Notes: a model not told the origin generated them from the letters alone. A stretch of DNA of 64,000 nt from Sedimentisphaerales bacterium (GCA_016926155.1 JAFGPC010000219.1:1-64000), one strand, 5' to 3'. Counted from the first letter of the stretch, positions 1 to 8,353 are shown. Translations and numbers: made by a program.

Positions 1-83
1 CGTCTCCTTCCTGCGGCAAGCCCGCATAAAATTGTCTGATCCGGGGCATTCTACCCCAAACCAGGAGACGCGCTTTCATAGAA

Positions 84-229
84 TCATTCCGAACGAAGTG
101 AGGAATCTCCTGCCTGCATGGAGACCGTTCGATTTGGGCAATGGAACATGGGATGAATCAATTTCAATAACTGTTGTTCTCTATGCTTATCGGGAGATCT
201 CTCCGCTCGCTTCACTCGGTCGAGATGAC
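84..229. repeat. Short element bounded by imperfect inverted repeats
   Basis: The segment starting at 84 (TCATTCCGAACGAAG...) and the segment ending at 229, read on the minus strand (GTCATCTCGACCGAG...), follow the same pattern in inverted orientation: CATTC/CATCTCGA, then GA(A/G)CGAAG-like, then GGAATCTC/GAGATCTC. The enclosed ~80 bases carry no gene-like frame. Such paired ends are typical of non-autonomous intergenic repeats in planctomycete and other environmental genomes. The family name is not certain. Nothing else is recognised in bases 1-240; 1-8 and 63-70 form a further 8-base inverted match that may be chance. Confidence 0.45.
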
Positions 230-270
230 GGTTTTTGATTTCCCTCTGTGGTCTCGGTGGCAAAAAAATT

Positions 271-295
271 CAGCGTGGGCACGGCCCACCCTACA
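271..295. repeat. Dispersed GTGGGC...GCCCACCCTAC repeat, copy 1
   Basis: A 25-base stretch with the palindromic core GTGGGCACGGCCCAC followed by CCTACA. The same stretch recurs at 7451-7475 with two differences inside the loop. Short elements with this core are scattered between genes in many environmental bacterial genomes. It lies just downstream of the large minus-strand operon, beside another hairpin at 307-363. Confidence 0.6.
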
Positions 296-306
296 GGTGA
301 CTATTT

Positions 307-363
307 GAAAAAGGGGACAGGTACAACCGTCCTGTCGGACGAACGTACCAGTCCCCCTTTTTC
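307..363 (-). terminator. Hairpin at operon 3' end (REP-like, possible terminator)
   Basis: The arms GAAAAAGGGGACAGGTAC (307-324) and GTACCAGTCCCCCTTTTTC (345-363) pair almost perfectly, with one bulge and one mismatch. An inner GTCC-tgtc-GGAC hairpin lies between them. On the minus strand the stem touches the stop codon of the gene ending at 362 and ends in CCCCTTTTTC, so it could terminate the operon. The GGGGACAGGTAC arm also resembles REP elements mobilised by REP-associated tyrosine transposases; no such transposase is in the window. Confidence 0.5.
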
Positions 364-1921
364 ACTTCAACGTCAGCGCCCCGGTGGGACAGGCCGCTGC
401 ACAGGCGCGGGCCGCGGCGGCAAGGCCATCGGTCAGCGACTGATCGAACGGAACCGCGACACGGACATCGAAGCCGCGTCCGATGAAAGCCACCCCCAGC
501 GGCTCGCCGTACTGGGCCGCGATCTGGATGCAAAGACCGCAGTCGATGCATTTGCCGGATTCGTAGACGATCTCCGGATGCTCGCTCTGCTGCGCGAACG
601 GGCGGCGCTCCGTGCGATAGCGGTTGGCCTCGGCCCCATGACTCTGGCTGTAGTCGCGCAGCTTGCAGGCGCTCGCCTTGCGGCAATCACAGTGCAGGCA
701 TCGCTTGGCCTCGGCGACGGCCTGGCCGAGCGTAAAGCCCGTTTTGATATCGACATTCTCGATCCGCCCGGCTTCATTAACGCCGTGCAAAAACAGCTCT
801 ATCTCCCCCTCCCTGAGCTTGCCCATACGGATATTGAACGGCTGCTTGGGCCCGATCACTTCCTTGCCCGTCAGGAATTGATCGATCGCCAAAGCCGCTT
901 CCTTGCCGTCGGCCACTGCCCGCACCGCCAGATGCCGCTTTGGCCCGGCCACATTGCCCCCGGCAAACACACCCGCCACGCTGGTCGCAAATGTGCGCTT
1001 ATCGATAACGACCATGTCCTTGTTCATGTCGACGCCGATCAGGGCGGCATCGTCGGCGGAAAGACCGCCGGTCGCCAGGAACGTCGCATCCACCGAATCG
1101 AGCACGCTTTGCCAGGCGATGTCGGTGCCAACGCGTGTGTTGTTGATAAAGGCGAATCCCGTCTTGATCAGGGTATGGATCTCTTCATAGAGAACACCGT
1201 CGGTCAGCTTGTCGCGAAGCTCTTCGGCCCGCAGCCCGCCGCCGGGTCGTTTCTGGTCGTCGTAGACAGTGCAGGCATGGCCCTTCTGTGTCAGGTAATA
1301 CGCTGCCGACAGTCCGGCCGGTCCTGCTCCGATGATCGCGACGCGCTTGCCCCCCGCAGGCGCACAATCGGGAACATACGGCTCGGCCTGCTGCAGGTCG
1401 ATATCCGCGACATAGCGCTTCAGCAGGCAGATGGCCACCCCGCCGTCGTGCTGATTCCGTCGGCAGATCTTCTCGCACGGTGCCGGGCACACCCGCCCAA
1501 GCGCTGCCGGCAGAGCGATATCGCGTTTGACCGTCCGGATCGCGCCAAGCATATCGCCGTCGACGATCTGGCGGATCATCCTGGGAATGTCCATTGTCGC
1601 CGGACAGCCGAGCATACACGGCCCCATGCAGTCGCCCACATGATCGCTCAAAAGAAGCTCCAGCGCAGTCCGGCGGGCGTTGCGAATCGCCTCTGTCTCG
1701 CTCTCGACGATCATCCCGTCATTGGCCAGAGTTGCACAGGATGGCACCAGCCCCGCTGAGCCGTTGACACGGACGACACAGACCATGCAGCTCGTCGAGG
1801 CCTCGCAGCCTTCACGATAGCACATGGCGGGAATATGGATACCGAGCCTGGCCGCGGCCTGCAGGATCGTCGTGCCCGGCTCCACCTGAACGGTCTGATT
1901 ATCGATGGTCAACGTGATCAT
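362..1921 (-). CDS. NuoG/GltD hybrid Fe-S flavoprotein lacking the NAD(P) domain
   Basis: A 519-residue iron-sulfur flavoprotein. Residues 1-75 form a NuoG/HydA-type [2Fe-2S] ferredoxin (C34, C45, C48, C62). Residues 90-155 carry the Cys-rich GltD linker (C98, C102, C106, C145, C149, C153). An FAD fold starts at VAIIGAGPAG (194-203) and closes with the TSVAGVFAGGN motif (313-323). In the GltD family a second, NAD(P)H-binding Rossmann domain of about 150 residues lies between the two FAD segments; here only about 20 residues separate them, so it is missing. The C-terminus is a NuoG-like ferredoxin: C458, C461 and C464, then ACPTGAL (C511), with the usual fourth Cys of the first cluster replaced by Ala. 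It is the last gene of the operon, 6 bases after the NuoEF fusion, and probably passes electrons between that diaphorase and a ferredoxin or membrane partner. It resembles the GltD-like subunit of the Sporomusa-type transhydrogenase but could not bind NADP in the same way. Confidence 0.85.
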   Translation of the reverse strand: MITLTIDNQTVQVEPGTTILQAAARLGIHIPAMCYREGCEASTSCMVCVVRVNGSAGLVPSCATLANDGMIVESETEAIRNARRTALELLLSDHVGDCMGPCMLGCPATMDIPRMIRQIVDGDMLGAIRTVKRDIALPAALGRVCPAPCEKICRRNQHDGGVAICLLKRYVADIDLQQAEPYVPDCAPAGGKRVAIIGAGPAGLSAAYYLTQKGHACTVYDDQKRPGGGLRAEELRDKLTDGVLYEEIHTLIKTGFAFINNTRVGTDIAWQSVLDSVDATFLATGGLSADDAALIGVDMNKDMVVIDKRTFATSVAGVFAGGNVAGPKRHLAVRAVADGKEAALAIDQFLTGKEVIGPKQPFNIRMGKLREGEIELFLHGVNEAGRIENVDIKTGFTLGQAVAEAKRCLHCDCRKASACKLRDYSQSHGAEANRYRTERRPFAQQSEHPEIVYESGKCIDCGLCIQIAAQYGEPLGVAFIGRGFDVRVAVPFDQSLTDGLAAAARACAAACPTGALTLK

Positions 1922-1927
1922 TGGCGA

Positions 1928-4282
1928 TTATTCCACTTTCACGGCATCGGCTGGGCAGACGGTCTTGCACGCCCCGCAGCGGATGCATTTTTCGGTGTCG
2001 ATTTCGTGTACCTGGTACGGTCTCATGGTGATCGCGTCGACCGGACAGTGCTGGGCGCAGATCGTGCACCCGATACACTCGTCGGTGATCGAGTAGGTGA
2101 TCAGGGCCTTGCATTTGCCCACCGGACAGCGGCCCGCGATGTGCGCTTCATATTCCTCGCGGAAGTATCGGATCGTCGAAAGTACCGGATTGGGCGCGGT
2201 CTTGCCCAGCCCGCACAGGCTCGACGCCTTGATCTGTCTGGCCAGGTGCTCCAGTTCCTCGATATCCCCTTCCTTGCCCTGCCCGCCGCACAGCCGCTCC
2301 AGAATCTCCAGCATCCGCCGTGTCCCCACCCTGCACGGCGTGCACTTTCCACACGACTGACGCTGGGTGAAGTCGAGGAAGTAGCGGGCGATATCGACCA
2401 TGCAGTCGGATTCGTCGAGGACCACCAAACCACCTGATCCCATCATGGCGCCGACGGAGGTGAGGGATTCGTAATCGACGGAGACGTGGGAGAGGGAGGC
2501 GGGGATGCAGCCTCCGGAGGGTCCGCCGACCTGCACGGCCTTGAATTTGAGGCCGGAGCCGATGCCACCGCCGATTTCGTGGATGATCTGACCGATGGTT
2601 ATGCCCATAGGGACTTCGATGAGTCCGCCTCGGGCGATCTTTCCGGCGAGGGCGAAGACCTTGGTTCCTTTGCTTTTCTCGGTGCCGTACCGGGCGAAGG
2701 CGCTACCGCCGTGGCGCATAATCCAGGAGACGAGCGCATAGGTTTCGACGTTATTGATGAGTGTGGGTTTGTTCCAGAGGCCTTTCTGGGCGGGGTACGG
2801 CGGGCGGAGTTTCGGCATACCGCGACGGCCCATGATGGACTGGAGCAGAGCCGACTCTTCCCCGCAGACGAAGGCGCCGGCGCCGGGAACGATCTTAAGA
2901 TGGAGCTTACGGCCGGAATTCAAGATATTATCTCCGAGGAAGCCTCGTTCGGTACATTTATTGAGGGCTTCGGTCATGCGCTGGATGGCGAGAGGGTACT
3001 CAGCGCGGATGTAGAAGAAGCCCTGTTCGGCGCCGACGGCCTGGGCGGCTATGGCCATGCCTTCGATGACGCGGAGGGGATAGCTTTCCATGAGCATACG
3101 GTCCATGAAAGCGCCGGGATCGCCTTCGTCGCCGTTGCAAACGAGATATCGGATGTCTCCGGGTTGGGAACGGACGGCTTTCCACTTGAGATGGGTGGGA
3201 AAGCCTGCGCCGCCGCGGCCGCGGAGTCCGCTGATTCCGATTTCGTCAATGATCTGTTCGGGGGTAAGCTGCTCGACGGATTTGCGGAGGCCTTCAAAAC
3301 CGCCGTAACCGATGTACTCGTCGATGTCAGTGGGGCTGATGGCGCCACAGTGTTCGGTGGCGATGTTCTTCTGTCGTCCGAGGAAATCGGCAACGTGGCC
3401 TTCGCGGACGTGAATGCCGTAGCGAGTAACGGGTGGTCGAGCGCCGGCATTGAGGATATTGTCGAGAGTGTGCGAGATTTTCTCTCCGGTCTTGCGGATC
3501 AGACCTCTTGGTTTGAAGTGCCGAAGAAGAATGTCTTTGGCATCGGCAGGCTCGACCTGTGCGTACATGTGACTTGTGCCGTCGGGCATGACGACCTCCA
3601 TGAGGGGGGTCTGGTAACACATGCCGACGCAGCCGACATGCTTGAGCCGGGCGCGGATGCCGGTCTGCCTGAGAGCCTGCTGGATGGCTGCATTGAGCCT
3701 GGCGCTTCCGCGGGCCTGGCAGCAGGAACCGAGGCCGACCCGGACCTCACCCTGGTCGTGAATCTCTTTGGCGGGCTTTTGCTTTTTGGCGTGCCGTTTG
3801 GTCTTGGCTTCTTCGTAGCGCAAATAGTCGTCAAGGACGCGGCCCACAGTATCGCCGGTGACGTGGCCGTAGGTGACTTCGCCGATCTGTACGGCGGGCG
3901 CGAGGGTGCAGCAGCCCAGGCAGGCGACGCGTTCAATGGTCCAGAGGCGATCGGCGTCGGTGTCCTGGTCCTGGGGGATGTTGAGGTATCGCAGGAATCC
4001 TTCGTAGACGGTCTGGGCGCCTTTGACATGGCAGGCGGTTCCAATGCAGACGCGGACGATGTATTTGCCCGCGGGCGAATGGCGGAACTGGTCATAGAAG
4101 GTGCTGATACCGGTGATCGAAGCGGGTGTGATGTCGGTGATTTTACAGACATGCTGCAGGGCCGGTTTAGGGAGGTAGCCGTAGTGTGCCTGCAGGGCCT
4201 GAAGGATAGGCAGGACCTTGTCTTCGGTTGTGCCGATCTCGGCGACACAGGACTCTACGTATGTCAGGTCAATCTCTTGCAT
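1928..4282 (-). CDS. NuoE-NuoF fusion: NADH-binding diaphorase subunit (HydC/HydB type)
   Basis: A 784-residue fusion of the two NADH-oxidising subunits found separately as NuoE and NuoF or HydC and HydB. Residues 1-155 are NuoE-like, with [2Fe-2S] ligands C79, C84, C121 and C125. Residues 178-255 are a second thioredoxin-like [2Fe-2S] domain, typical of bifurcating HydB. Next comes the FMN/NADH domain with GRGGAGFP (355-362) and NGDEGDPGAFMDR (383-395), an SLBB domain, and the N3-type cluster C644, C647, C650 and C690. Two C-terminal [4Fe-4S] clusters follow (C736/739/742/746 and C766/769/772/776). The ATG at 4282 overlaps the previous stop as TAATG; a GTG at 4303 is possible but has no better ribosome site. 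NADH oxidation or NAD reduction with FMN is well supported. No hydrogenase HydA, formate dehydrogenase or proton-pumping Nuo gene is nearby, so the electron partner must be one of the operon's other Fe-S proteins. Confidence 0.93.
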   Translation of the reverse strand: MQEIDLTYVESCVAEIGTTEDKVLPILQALQAHYGYLPKPALQHVCKITDITPASITGISTFYDQFRHSPAGKYIVRVCIGTACHVKGAQTVYEGFLRYLNIPQDQDTDADRLWTIERVACLGCCTLAPAVQIGEVTYGHVTGDTVGRVLDDYLRYEEAKTKRHAKKQKPAKEIHDQGEVRVGLGSCCQARGSARLNAAIQQALRQTGIRARLKHVGCVGMCYQTPLMEVVMPDGTSHMYAQVEPADAKDILLRHFKPRGLIRKTGEKISHTLDNILNAGARPPVTRYGIHVREGHVADFLGRQKNIATEHCGAISPTDIDEYIGYGGFEGLRKSVEQLTPEQIIDEIGISGLRGRGGAGFPTHLKWKAVRSQPGDIRYLVCNGDEGDPGAFMDRMLMESYPLRVIEGMAIAAQAVGAEQGFFYIRAEYPLAIQRMTEALNKCTERGFLGDNILNSGRKLHLKIVPGAGAFVCGEESALLQSIMGRRGMPKLRPPYPAQKGLWNKPTLINNVETYALVSWIMRHGGSAFARYGTEKSKGTKVFALAGKIARGGLIEVPMGITIGQIIHEIGGGIGSGLKFKAVQVGGPSGGCIPASLSHVSVDYESLTSVGAMMGSGGLVVLDESDCMVDIARYFLDFTQRQSCGKCTPCRVGTRRMLEILERLCGGQGKEGDIEELEHLARQIKASSLCGLGKTAPNPVLSTIRYFREEYEAHIAGRCPVGKCKALITYSITDECIGCTICAQHCPVDAITMRPYQVHEIDTEKCIRCGACKTVCPADAVKVE

Positions 4283-6063
4283 TATGGATTCGCTTTGATG
4301 CACCAGAGGTTATTGATTCCACGGATTACGATCGTTCCATCGACGACGGCGGGCGAGGCATAGCACATATCATCGATTTTGCCCTGCGTCTGTTCCTTGT
4401 ATTCACGGCCGGTATCGAGGATGTGCATGAGGCCTTTGTTGCCGAGGAGATAGAGTTTGCTGCCTGCCAGAACAGGCGAGGCGTAGAAGGATTCTTTCTC
4501 AAACTCGTGATCGTAGAGCATACGCTCGGACGGATCGGAGACGGATTCGGGGGTGAGGTCCCAGCAGCTCACGATACCTTCGGTGGTGATCATCCAGAGC
4601 AGTTTACCATCGGTGATGGGGCTGGTGATATCGGGCAGATCGTCTTCGGCGATCGTTTCGAAGGCTTCTTCGGTCAGTTTGCCGGTACTGTCGGTTTTGA
4701 CGGCGACAATACGATTGTAGACCTCAATAAAGTAGGCCTTGTTTCCTGCGATAACAGGGGAAGGAGCCATATCTCCCATAAGCTCGGCAGCGGACCAGAT
4801 CATCTGACCATCCGCAGGATTATACGCAATGACGCTGGGTTCGGCACAGGTAATAAGCTGAAACTGATCCGCGGTCTTGACCACCACCGGCGAAGACCAC
4901 GAGTCCCGAACCGGGCGCGGGGTTTCCCATGCCATCCGGCCAGTCGCACCGTCCAGTGCGATCATCCTGGATTGAGGATTACCATCGTCATCTTCAAACT
5001 GATCGAACTGGATGATTACAAGGTCTTCGTACATGGCCAGGGAAGAAGCGTATCCATAAGCACTTTGCGGCAAGCCAAGATTTTTATTCCAGACGAGATT
5101 GCCTTCCATATCGAAAGCAGCAATGTCGCCTGTCGGGAAGATCGTATAGGCGCGACGTCCGTCAGTGGCCATCGTGCAGGCGGCGTAACCAGTATCTTCC
5201 ATCAGTTCCCAATCCTCGTCGATCACGGCAAGCATGGGGACATCGCGAGCCCATCGCAATTGACCGGTTTGCAGATCGAAGCAGTACACCTGCCGCTGTT
5301 GTCTGGTTGCCCCGCAGAAGAAGATATGGTTCTCCCAGATGACAGGCGAATTAAAACCGGGCAATGTTTCAGGGCCTCCGTTTTCTCCCCTGAGAGAAGT
5401 TTCCCATGCTATGTTTGTCCCGTTTTCTGCATCCCATTTGATGGGGATATTTGTATAAGGACTGATACCCTGCCCCTGTGGCCCTCGAAACGTGGCCCAG
5501 TTGGCATTGACTTCTTCTATTGTCGGAGGGCCTGTCTCGATAAGGGTTGGGGCTTCAAACTGTACCAGGGGCCAGACAATAGCTACAATCCAGGCGACGG
5601 CAGCGGCCAGGAGAGCAACAGTAACGGAGAAGCGTGCACGTTTGGCGCTACGGACCTGCTCGGCGGTCTGATCCGGTTGAGGCTGGGGCATAGGATGACG
5701 ATATTCGAAGTATTGGGCGAACTTGAGACTGAGCAGCAAGACCGTCACGCAACCGAGCAGGAGGTAGCCTCCCTTTTTAGAGAAGTCAAGACGGCGAAAT
5801 CGCTTCTGCATAAGGGTTTGATCCATCTGACGAACCTGCAATGTCAATTGTTCATCTGCCGGATCAGCGGCGACGGCCTGCTTCATTTCGAGAAGACGAT
5901 CTTCCTGCCGAGGGAAGAAGAAGGTCATCTCGATCCAGTTGCCAATGAGAAAGCCGGCAATGATGAGGGCAAAGACAGCGGCGACACCGGCGCCGGCACG
6001 AGCCGCGCTGAGGGCGACGGGAGGAGAGGATGATGTGGTTGCAGTATTTGTTTTATTATCCAT
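4282..6063 (-). CDS. Membrane-anchored PQQ-type beta-propeller protein
   Basis: A 593-residue protein. The first ~150 residues contain three hydrophobic segments (near residues 15-45, 90-112 and 135-165). The rest is a BamB/PQQ-dehydrogenase-like propeller with repeated motifs such as DLQTGQLRW, AFDMEGNLVW and ALDGATGRMAWET, starting with WATFRGPQGQG. No catalytic residues of PQQ dehydrogenases were identified, so it may be a structural or binding propeller facing the periplasm. The ATG at 6063 follows AAAGGA by 7 bases and overlaps the upstream NapH-like gene by 8 bases; its own stop overlaps the next ATG. This coupling to Fe-S redox genes argues for a role in the same complex. It is one of three propeller proteins of this type in the first 14 kb. 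Confidence 0.85.
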   Translation of the reverse strand: MDNKTNTATTSSSPPVALSAARAGAGVAAVFALIIAGFLIGNWIEMTFFFPRQEDRLLEMKQAVAADPADEQLTLQVRQMDQTLMQKRFRRLDFSKKGGYLLLGCVTVLLLSLKFAQYFEYRHPMPQPQPDQTAEQVRSAKRARFSVTVALLAAAVAWIVAIVWPLVQFEAPTLIETGPPTIEEVNANWATFRGPQGQGISPYTNIPIKWDAENGTNIAWETSLRGENGGPETLPGFNSPVIWENHIFFCGATRQQRQVYCFDLQTGQLRWARDVPMLAVIDEDWELMEDTGYAACTMATDGRRAYTIFPTGDIAAFDMEGNLVWNKNLGLPQSAYGYASSLAMYEDLVIIQFDQFEDDDGNPQSRMIALDGATGRMAWETPRPVRDSWSSPVVVKTADQFQLITCAEPSVIAYNPADGQMIWSAAELMGDMAPSPVIAGNKAYFIEVYNRIVAVKTDSTGKLTEEAFETIAEDDLPDITSPITDGKLLWMITTEGIVSCWDLTPESVSDPSERMLYDHEFEKESFYASPVLAGSKLYLLGNKGLMHILDTGREYKEQTQGKIDDMCYASPAVVDGTIVIRGINNLWCIKANP

Positions 6064-7348
6064 TGGTATCCTTTGCGGGATTGACAATTATGCCACGGCG
6101 CAAATGTTCGCGCGGGCAGAATTCGAAACATCTTCCACAGGCAACGCAGCCGCCGGGATGAGCGATGTAATCCGTACGTTTCCAGCGGATGGACAGAAGG
6201 ACGAGCGTTCCTGCTATGACAAATCCGATGAAGCCGCCAAATACAGCACCGCCGATCCGAAACTCGCTGCGGATCTGATTGGCCTGAGTATAGAGTTCTT
6301 GTGCGGTCTGGCCTGTACCTCGGAAGGCCTTGCTGGGATCGGTAATGTCTTTGACCTGTCCGGTGTTTTCCAGGTAGATCCGGTCGGCAAGACGAACCTT
6401 GCGATGGGCCCGTGACATGGGCTCGCCCAGTCGGGCTCCGGCCCAGGCCAGTCCTGCGATGAGGACCGGCACGAGTAGCAGCAGCAAGGCCAGTCGCCGT
6501 TTATCGGTTGTGTATTGGTCTTCGGGCCAATCCGTAGTGGGCTTTTCAATCGCGTTGAAGGGGCAGGCATCTTCGCAGAGACGACAATGAATGCATTCAT
6601 CGGGGGTGATGGTGACCGGTTTTCGACTAAGCCGGCCGAGCAGCCGCAGGATAACCCCGTAGGGACAGATGAAACGACAATAGGGTCTACCGATAAACAG
6701 ACCGATGATCAGCAACGCACCGCCGAGAATGAAGATATGAAAGCTACCGCCCAGTCGAAAGATGGGGACAAACGGATCATAGCGACAGATCAGCAATACA
6801 CTGGATGTGACGGCAAACAGAACAGCGGCGGCAAGATAGGCATAGGCGAAAAGCCGCAGGGCCGATTCAAGCCACATAGGGATACGAATCGGATGAACTA
6901 CGACAAGGTCCTGGATCGCGCCTAAGGGGCAGACGGCAGCGCAAAAGATGCGTCCAAAAAACAGCGTAAAAATCAGCGGCAGGGCGAAAAAAATCACGGC
7001 GGCAATAGGAACAGCGTAATCGGGATCTCCCAATGACCATGCAACGTTGCCGATAGCGCCGATGGAGCAGACGCAGCCTTTTCGCCAGAAGCCGAAGTAA
7101 GCAAGGGAAAAGAGCATTAATACGACGATCCAGCGGCGTGACCGTATTTTGTGTACCAGCCAGGTACCGATCAGGAGAGCAGCAAACAGGACCGCGACAT
7201 CGAGGTATTCCCATACAGCCGGACGAGCGTCAGGAACCTGAGTCTGGGGCATTTGGTATCCGCCCTCAAAATCGGGGGGAGGGAAGCGTTCAAGGGCATA
7301 GAGAGACGGAGACAAGAGCAGAAGGACGCAGAGTATCAAATTGATCAT
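6056..7348 (-). CDS. NapH/NosR-like membrane polyferredoxin
   Basis: A polytopic membrane iron-sulfur protein of about 430 residues. It begins with a hydrophobic leader (MINLILCVLLLL) and has about six membrane segments. Two CxxxCP motifs are present, FGRIFCAAVCPLGA and GRPYCRFICPYG, as in NapH, NosR and CcoG. A CxxCxxCxxxCP ferredoxin motif (CIHCRLCEDACP) and a second C-terminal one (CVACGRCFEFCP) follow. The family moves electrons across or along the membrane between quinones or cytoplasmic donors and periplasmic acceptors. The open frame runs upstream without a stop to an ATG at 7558 that overlaps the preceding ferredoxin stop as ATGA. Those 70 extra codons consist of repeat DNA (see 7349-7557), so I place the start at the leader; no clear ribosome site precedes it. 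The 7558 start remains possible and would add a repeat-derived N-terminus. Confidence 0.85.
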   Translation of the reverse strand: MINLILCVLLLLSPSLYALERFPPPDFEGGYQMPQTQVPDARPAVWEYLDVAVLFAALLIGTWLVHKIRSRRWIVVLMLFSLAYFGFWRKGCVCSIGAIGNVAWSLGDPDYAVPIAAVIFFALPLIFTLFFGRIFCAAVCPLGAIQDLVVVHPIRIPMWLESALRLFAYAYLAAAVLFAVTSSVLLICRYDPFVPIFRLGGSFHIFILGGALLIIGLFIGRPYCRFICPYGVILRLLGRLSRKPVTITPDECIHCRLCEDACPFNAIEKPTTDWPEDQYTTDKRRLALLLLLVPVLIAGLAWAGARLGEPMSRAHRKVRLADRIYLENTGQVKDITDPSKAFRGTGQTAQELYTQANQIRSEFRIGGAVFGGFIGFVIAGTLVLLSIRWKRTDYIAHPGGCVACGRCFEFCPREHLRRGIIVNPAKDTNG

Positions 7349-7557
7349 TGATAATTGATGATTGATGATTTGAGGGGATTTTCGGTTTTCGTTTTTCGCT
7401 TTTCGTCGGGAAAAGATTTTGAGATTTGACATTTCAAATTTCAAAGTAGACAGCGTGGGCAGAGCCCACCCTACAAAACTGGACCCCGGCTCAAGGTCGG
7501 GGTGACAGAATTGCATACCAAAGTCATCTCTATTTGATTCCTTTGCAGGCTGTCTCA
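7349..7557. repeat. Repeat-derived block inside the operon
   Basis: This stretch separates two genes that otherwise meet at an ATGA overlap. It contains a second copy (7451-7475) of the GTGGGC...GCCCACCCTACA repeat, a CCCCGGC...GTCGGGG hairpin followed by GTGACAGAATT (about 7484-7511), and tracts of the kind 'gatttgacatttcaaatttcaaa' and 'attgataattgatgattgatga'. Such tracts recur between genes in environmental bacterial genomes. The block keeps the reading frame open for 70 codons on the minus strand. It looks like accumulated insertions and not native coding sequence. Confidence 0.6.
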
Positions 7558-8121
7558 TGCGTGATCCTTGACACCTTTGAGGAGATAGGGATGTTCTACG
7601 GGGACGCGGACGAACGCATCAGCAGGACATGCGGCGGCGATGGCACACTCGTTGCAGTTCACACAGCGATCATGACGGACCTGTAAAAAGAGGGAACCGT
7701 TGCCAAAGGCCTCACAGGCTTTGACACATTTGCCGCAGGCGATGCATTTGTCTTCGATGATGTTGTATTCGTAGTACGGATCTTCGATAAAGTTGCGTTC
7801 GATGGCGCCGGTCGGGCACAATTCATTCTCGGCTCCGGTACTGAGCCTGGCTCCGGGTTCAAGATAACCCGGACAAAAATCGCAATACCCGCAGATGGCA
7901 TAGGCCTGCACACATTTCACGGCGGAATGTTCGAGGACACAGTACGTGGCGCAGTTGCCGCATGCGATACACTTGGACGGGTCGATCTGCCAAAGAGTTT
8001 CCGGTTTTTTTGTCTTGCCGAGCAGGAAGCCCGCGGCTGTGCCGATCCCTGCGAAGCAGGCGCCCCAGAGACCCTGGCCAAAGAAACGGCGACGGTCGAG
8101 ACTGGTTTTTTGTTCAGCCAT
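7555..8121 (-). CDS. Exported multi-cluster 4Fe-4S ferredoxin protein
   Basis: A 188-residue electron carrier. The N-terminus has a twin-arginine-like signal (LDRRRFFGQGLW) followed by a hydrophobic stretch, pointing to export of a folded Fe-S protein. Several clusters follow: CIACGNCATYC, a Cys-rich segment around CGYCDFCPGY, then CIACGKCVKAC and CVNCNECAIAAACP. The pattern resembles NrfC/DmsB/NapG-type periplasmic or membrane-bound electron-transfer subunits. NapG-like proteins commonly partner NapH-like membrane proteins, and the NapH-like gene is next in this operon. The ATG at 8121 follows AAAGGG and overlaps the previous gene by 8 bases; a longer frame upstream has no supporting features. 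Confidence 0.85.
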   Translation of the reverse strand: MAEQKTSLDRRRFFGQGLWGACFAGIGTAAGFLLGKTKKPETLWQIDPSKCIACGNCATYCVLEHSAVKCVQAYAICGYCDFCPGYLEPGARLSTGAENELCPTGAIERNFIEDPYYEYNIIEDKCIACGKCVKACEAFGNGSLFLQVRHDRCVNCNECAIAAACPADAFVRVPVEHPYLLKGVKDHA

Positions 8122-8353
8122 GGTTACACCCTTTCGTTGCCTGACGGACGGACAGGGCTCGCGGCAGGCCGCAGTCCTCAAAGACAGCACAGTTTTTGCA
8201 GATGCCTCGATTGAGGCATTTGCCTTCGCGGCGGAGACGACGTCGTTTGATGACAGCACCAGCGGTGCCGGCACTGATCAATCCGACCGTGGCATACCGC
8301 AGCGTGCGGGTCAACAACTTGCGGCGGCTTTTATTTATATTTTTCTGTTTCAT
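8114..8353 (-). CDS. Small twin-arginine Cys protein
   Basis: A 79-residue protein of unknown function. The N-terminus carries SRRKLLTRTLRYATVGL, a twin-arginine-like leader with a hydrophobic region. The C-terminal 40 residues hold five Cys (CLNRGICKNC, DCGLPRAL and a final C), enough to bind a metal or Fe-S cluster. Its ATG overlaps the stop of the NHL gene as ATGA, and its end overlaps the ferredoxin gene by 8 bases. This conserved-looking coupling supports it as a real member of the operon even though it is short. It may be an accessory or maturation partner of the exported ferredoxin; that is inference from position only. Confidence 0.7.
   Translation of the reverse strand: MKQKNINKSRRKLLTRTLRYATVGLISAGTAGAVIKRRRLRREGKCLNRGICKNCAVFEDCGLPRALSVRQATKGCNHG

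Noticed and set aside
1-70. CGTCTCCT at 1-8 and AGGAGACG at 63-70 as ends of a mobile element
   Set aside because: Only eight bases match, no flanking duplication can be checked at the window edge, and no transposase is present.
362-4282. Assignment as a bifurcating [FeFe] hydrogenase HydABC
   Set aside because: The HydB/HydC-like parts are present, but no protein in the window has the H-cluster motifs of HydA.
248-6033. Very long plus-strand open frames opposite the minus-strand operon (about 248-1759, 2486-4363 and 4228-6033)
   Set aside because: They mirror genuine minus-strand genes with clear Fe-S, FMN and propeller motifs. Their translations have no recognisable domains and biased composition, and arise from codon bias in the opposite strand.
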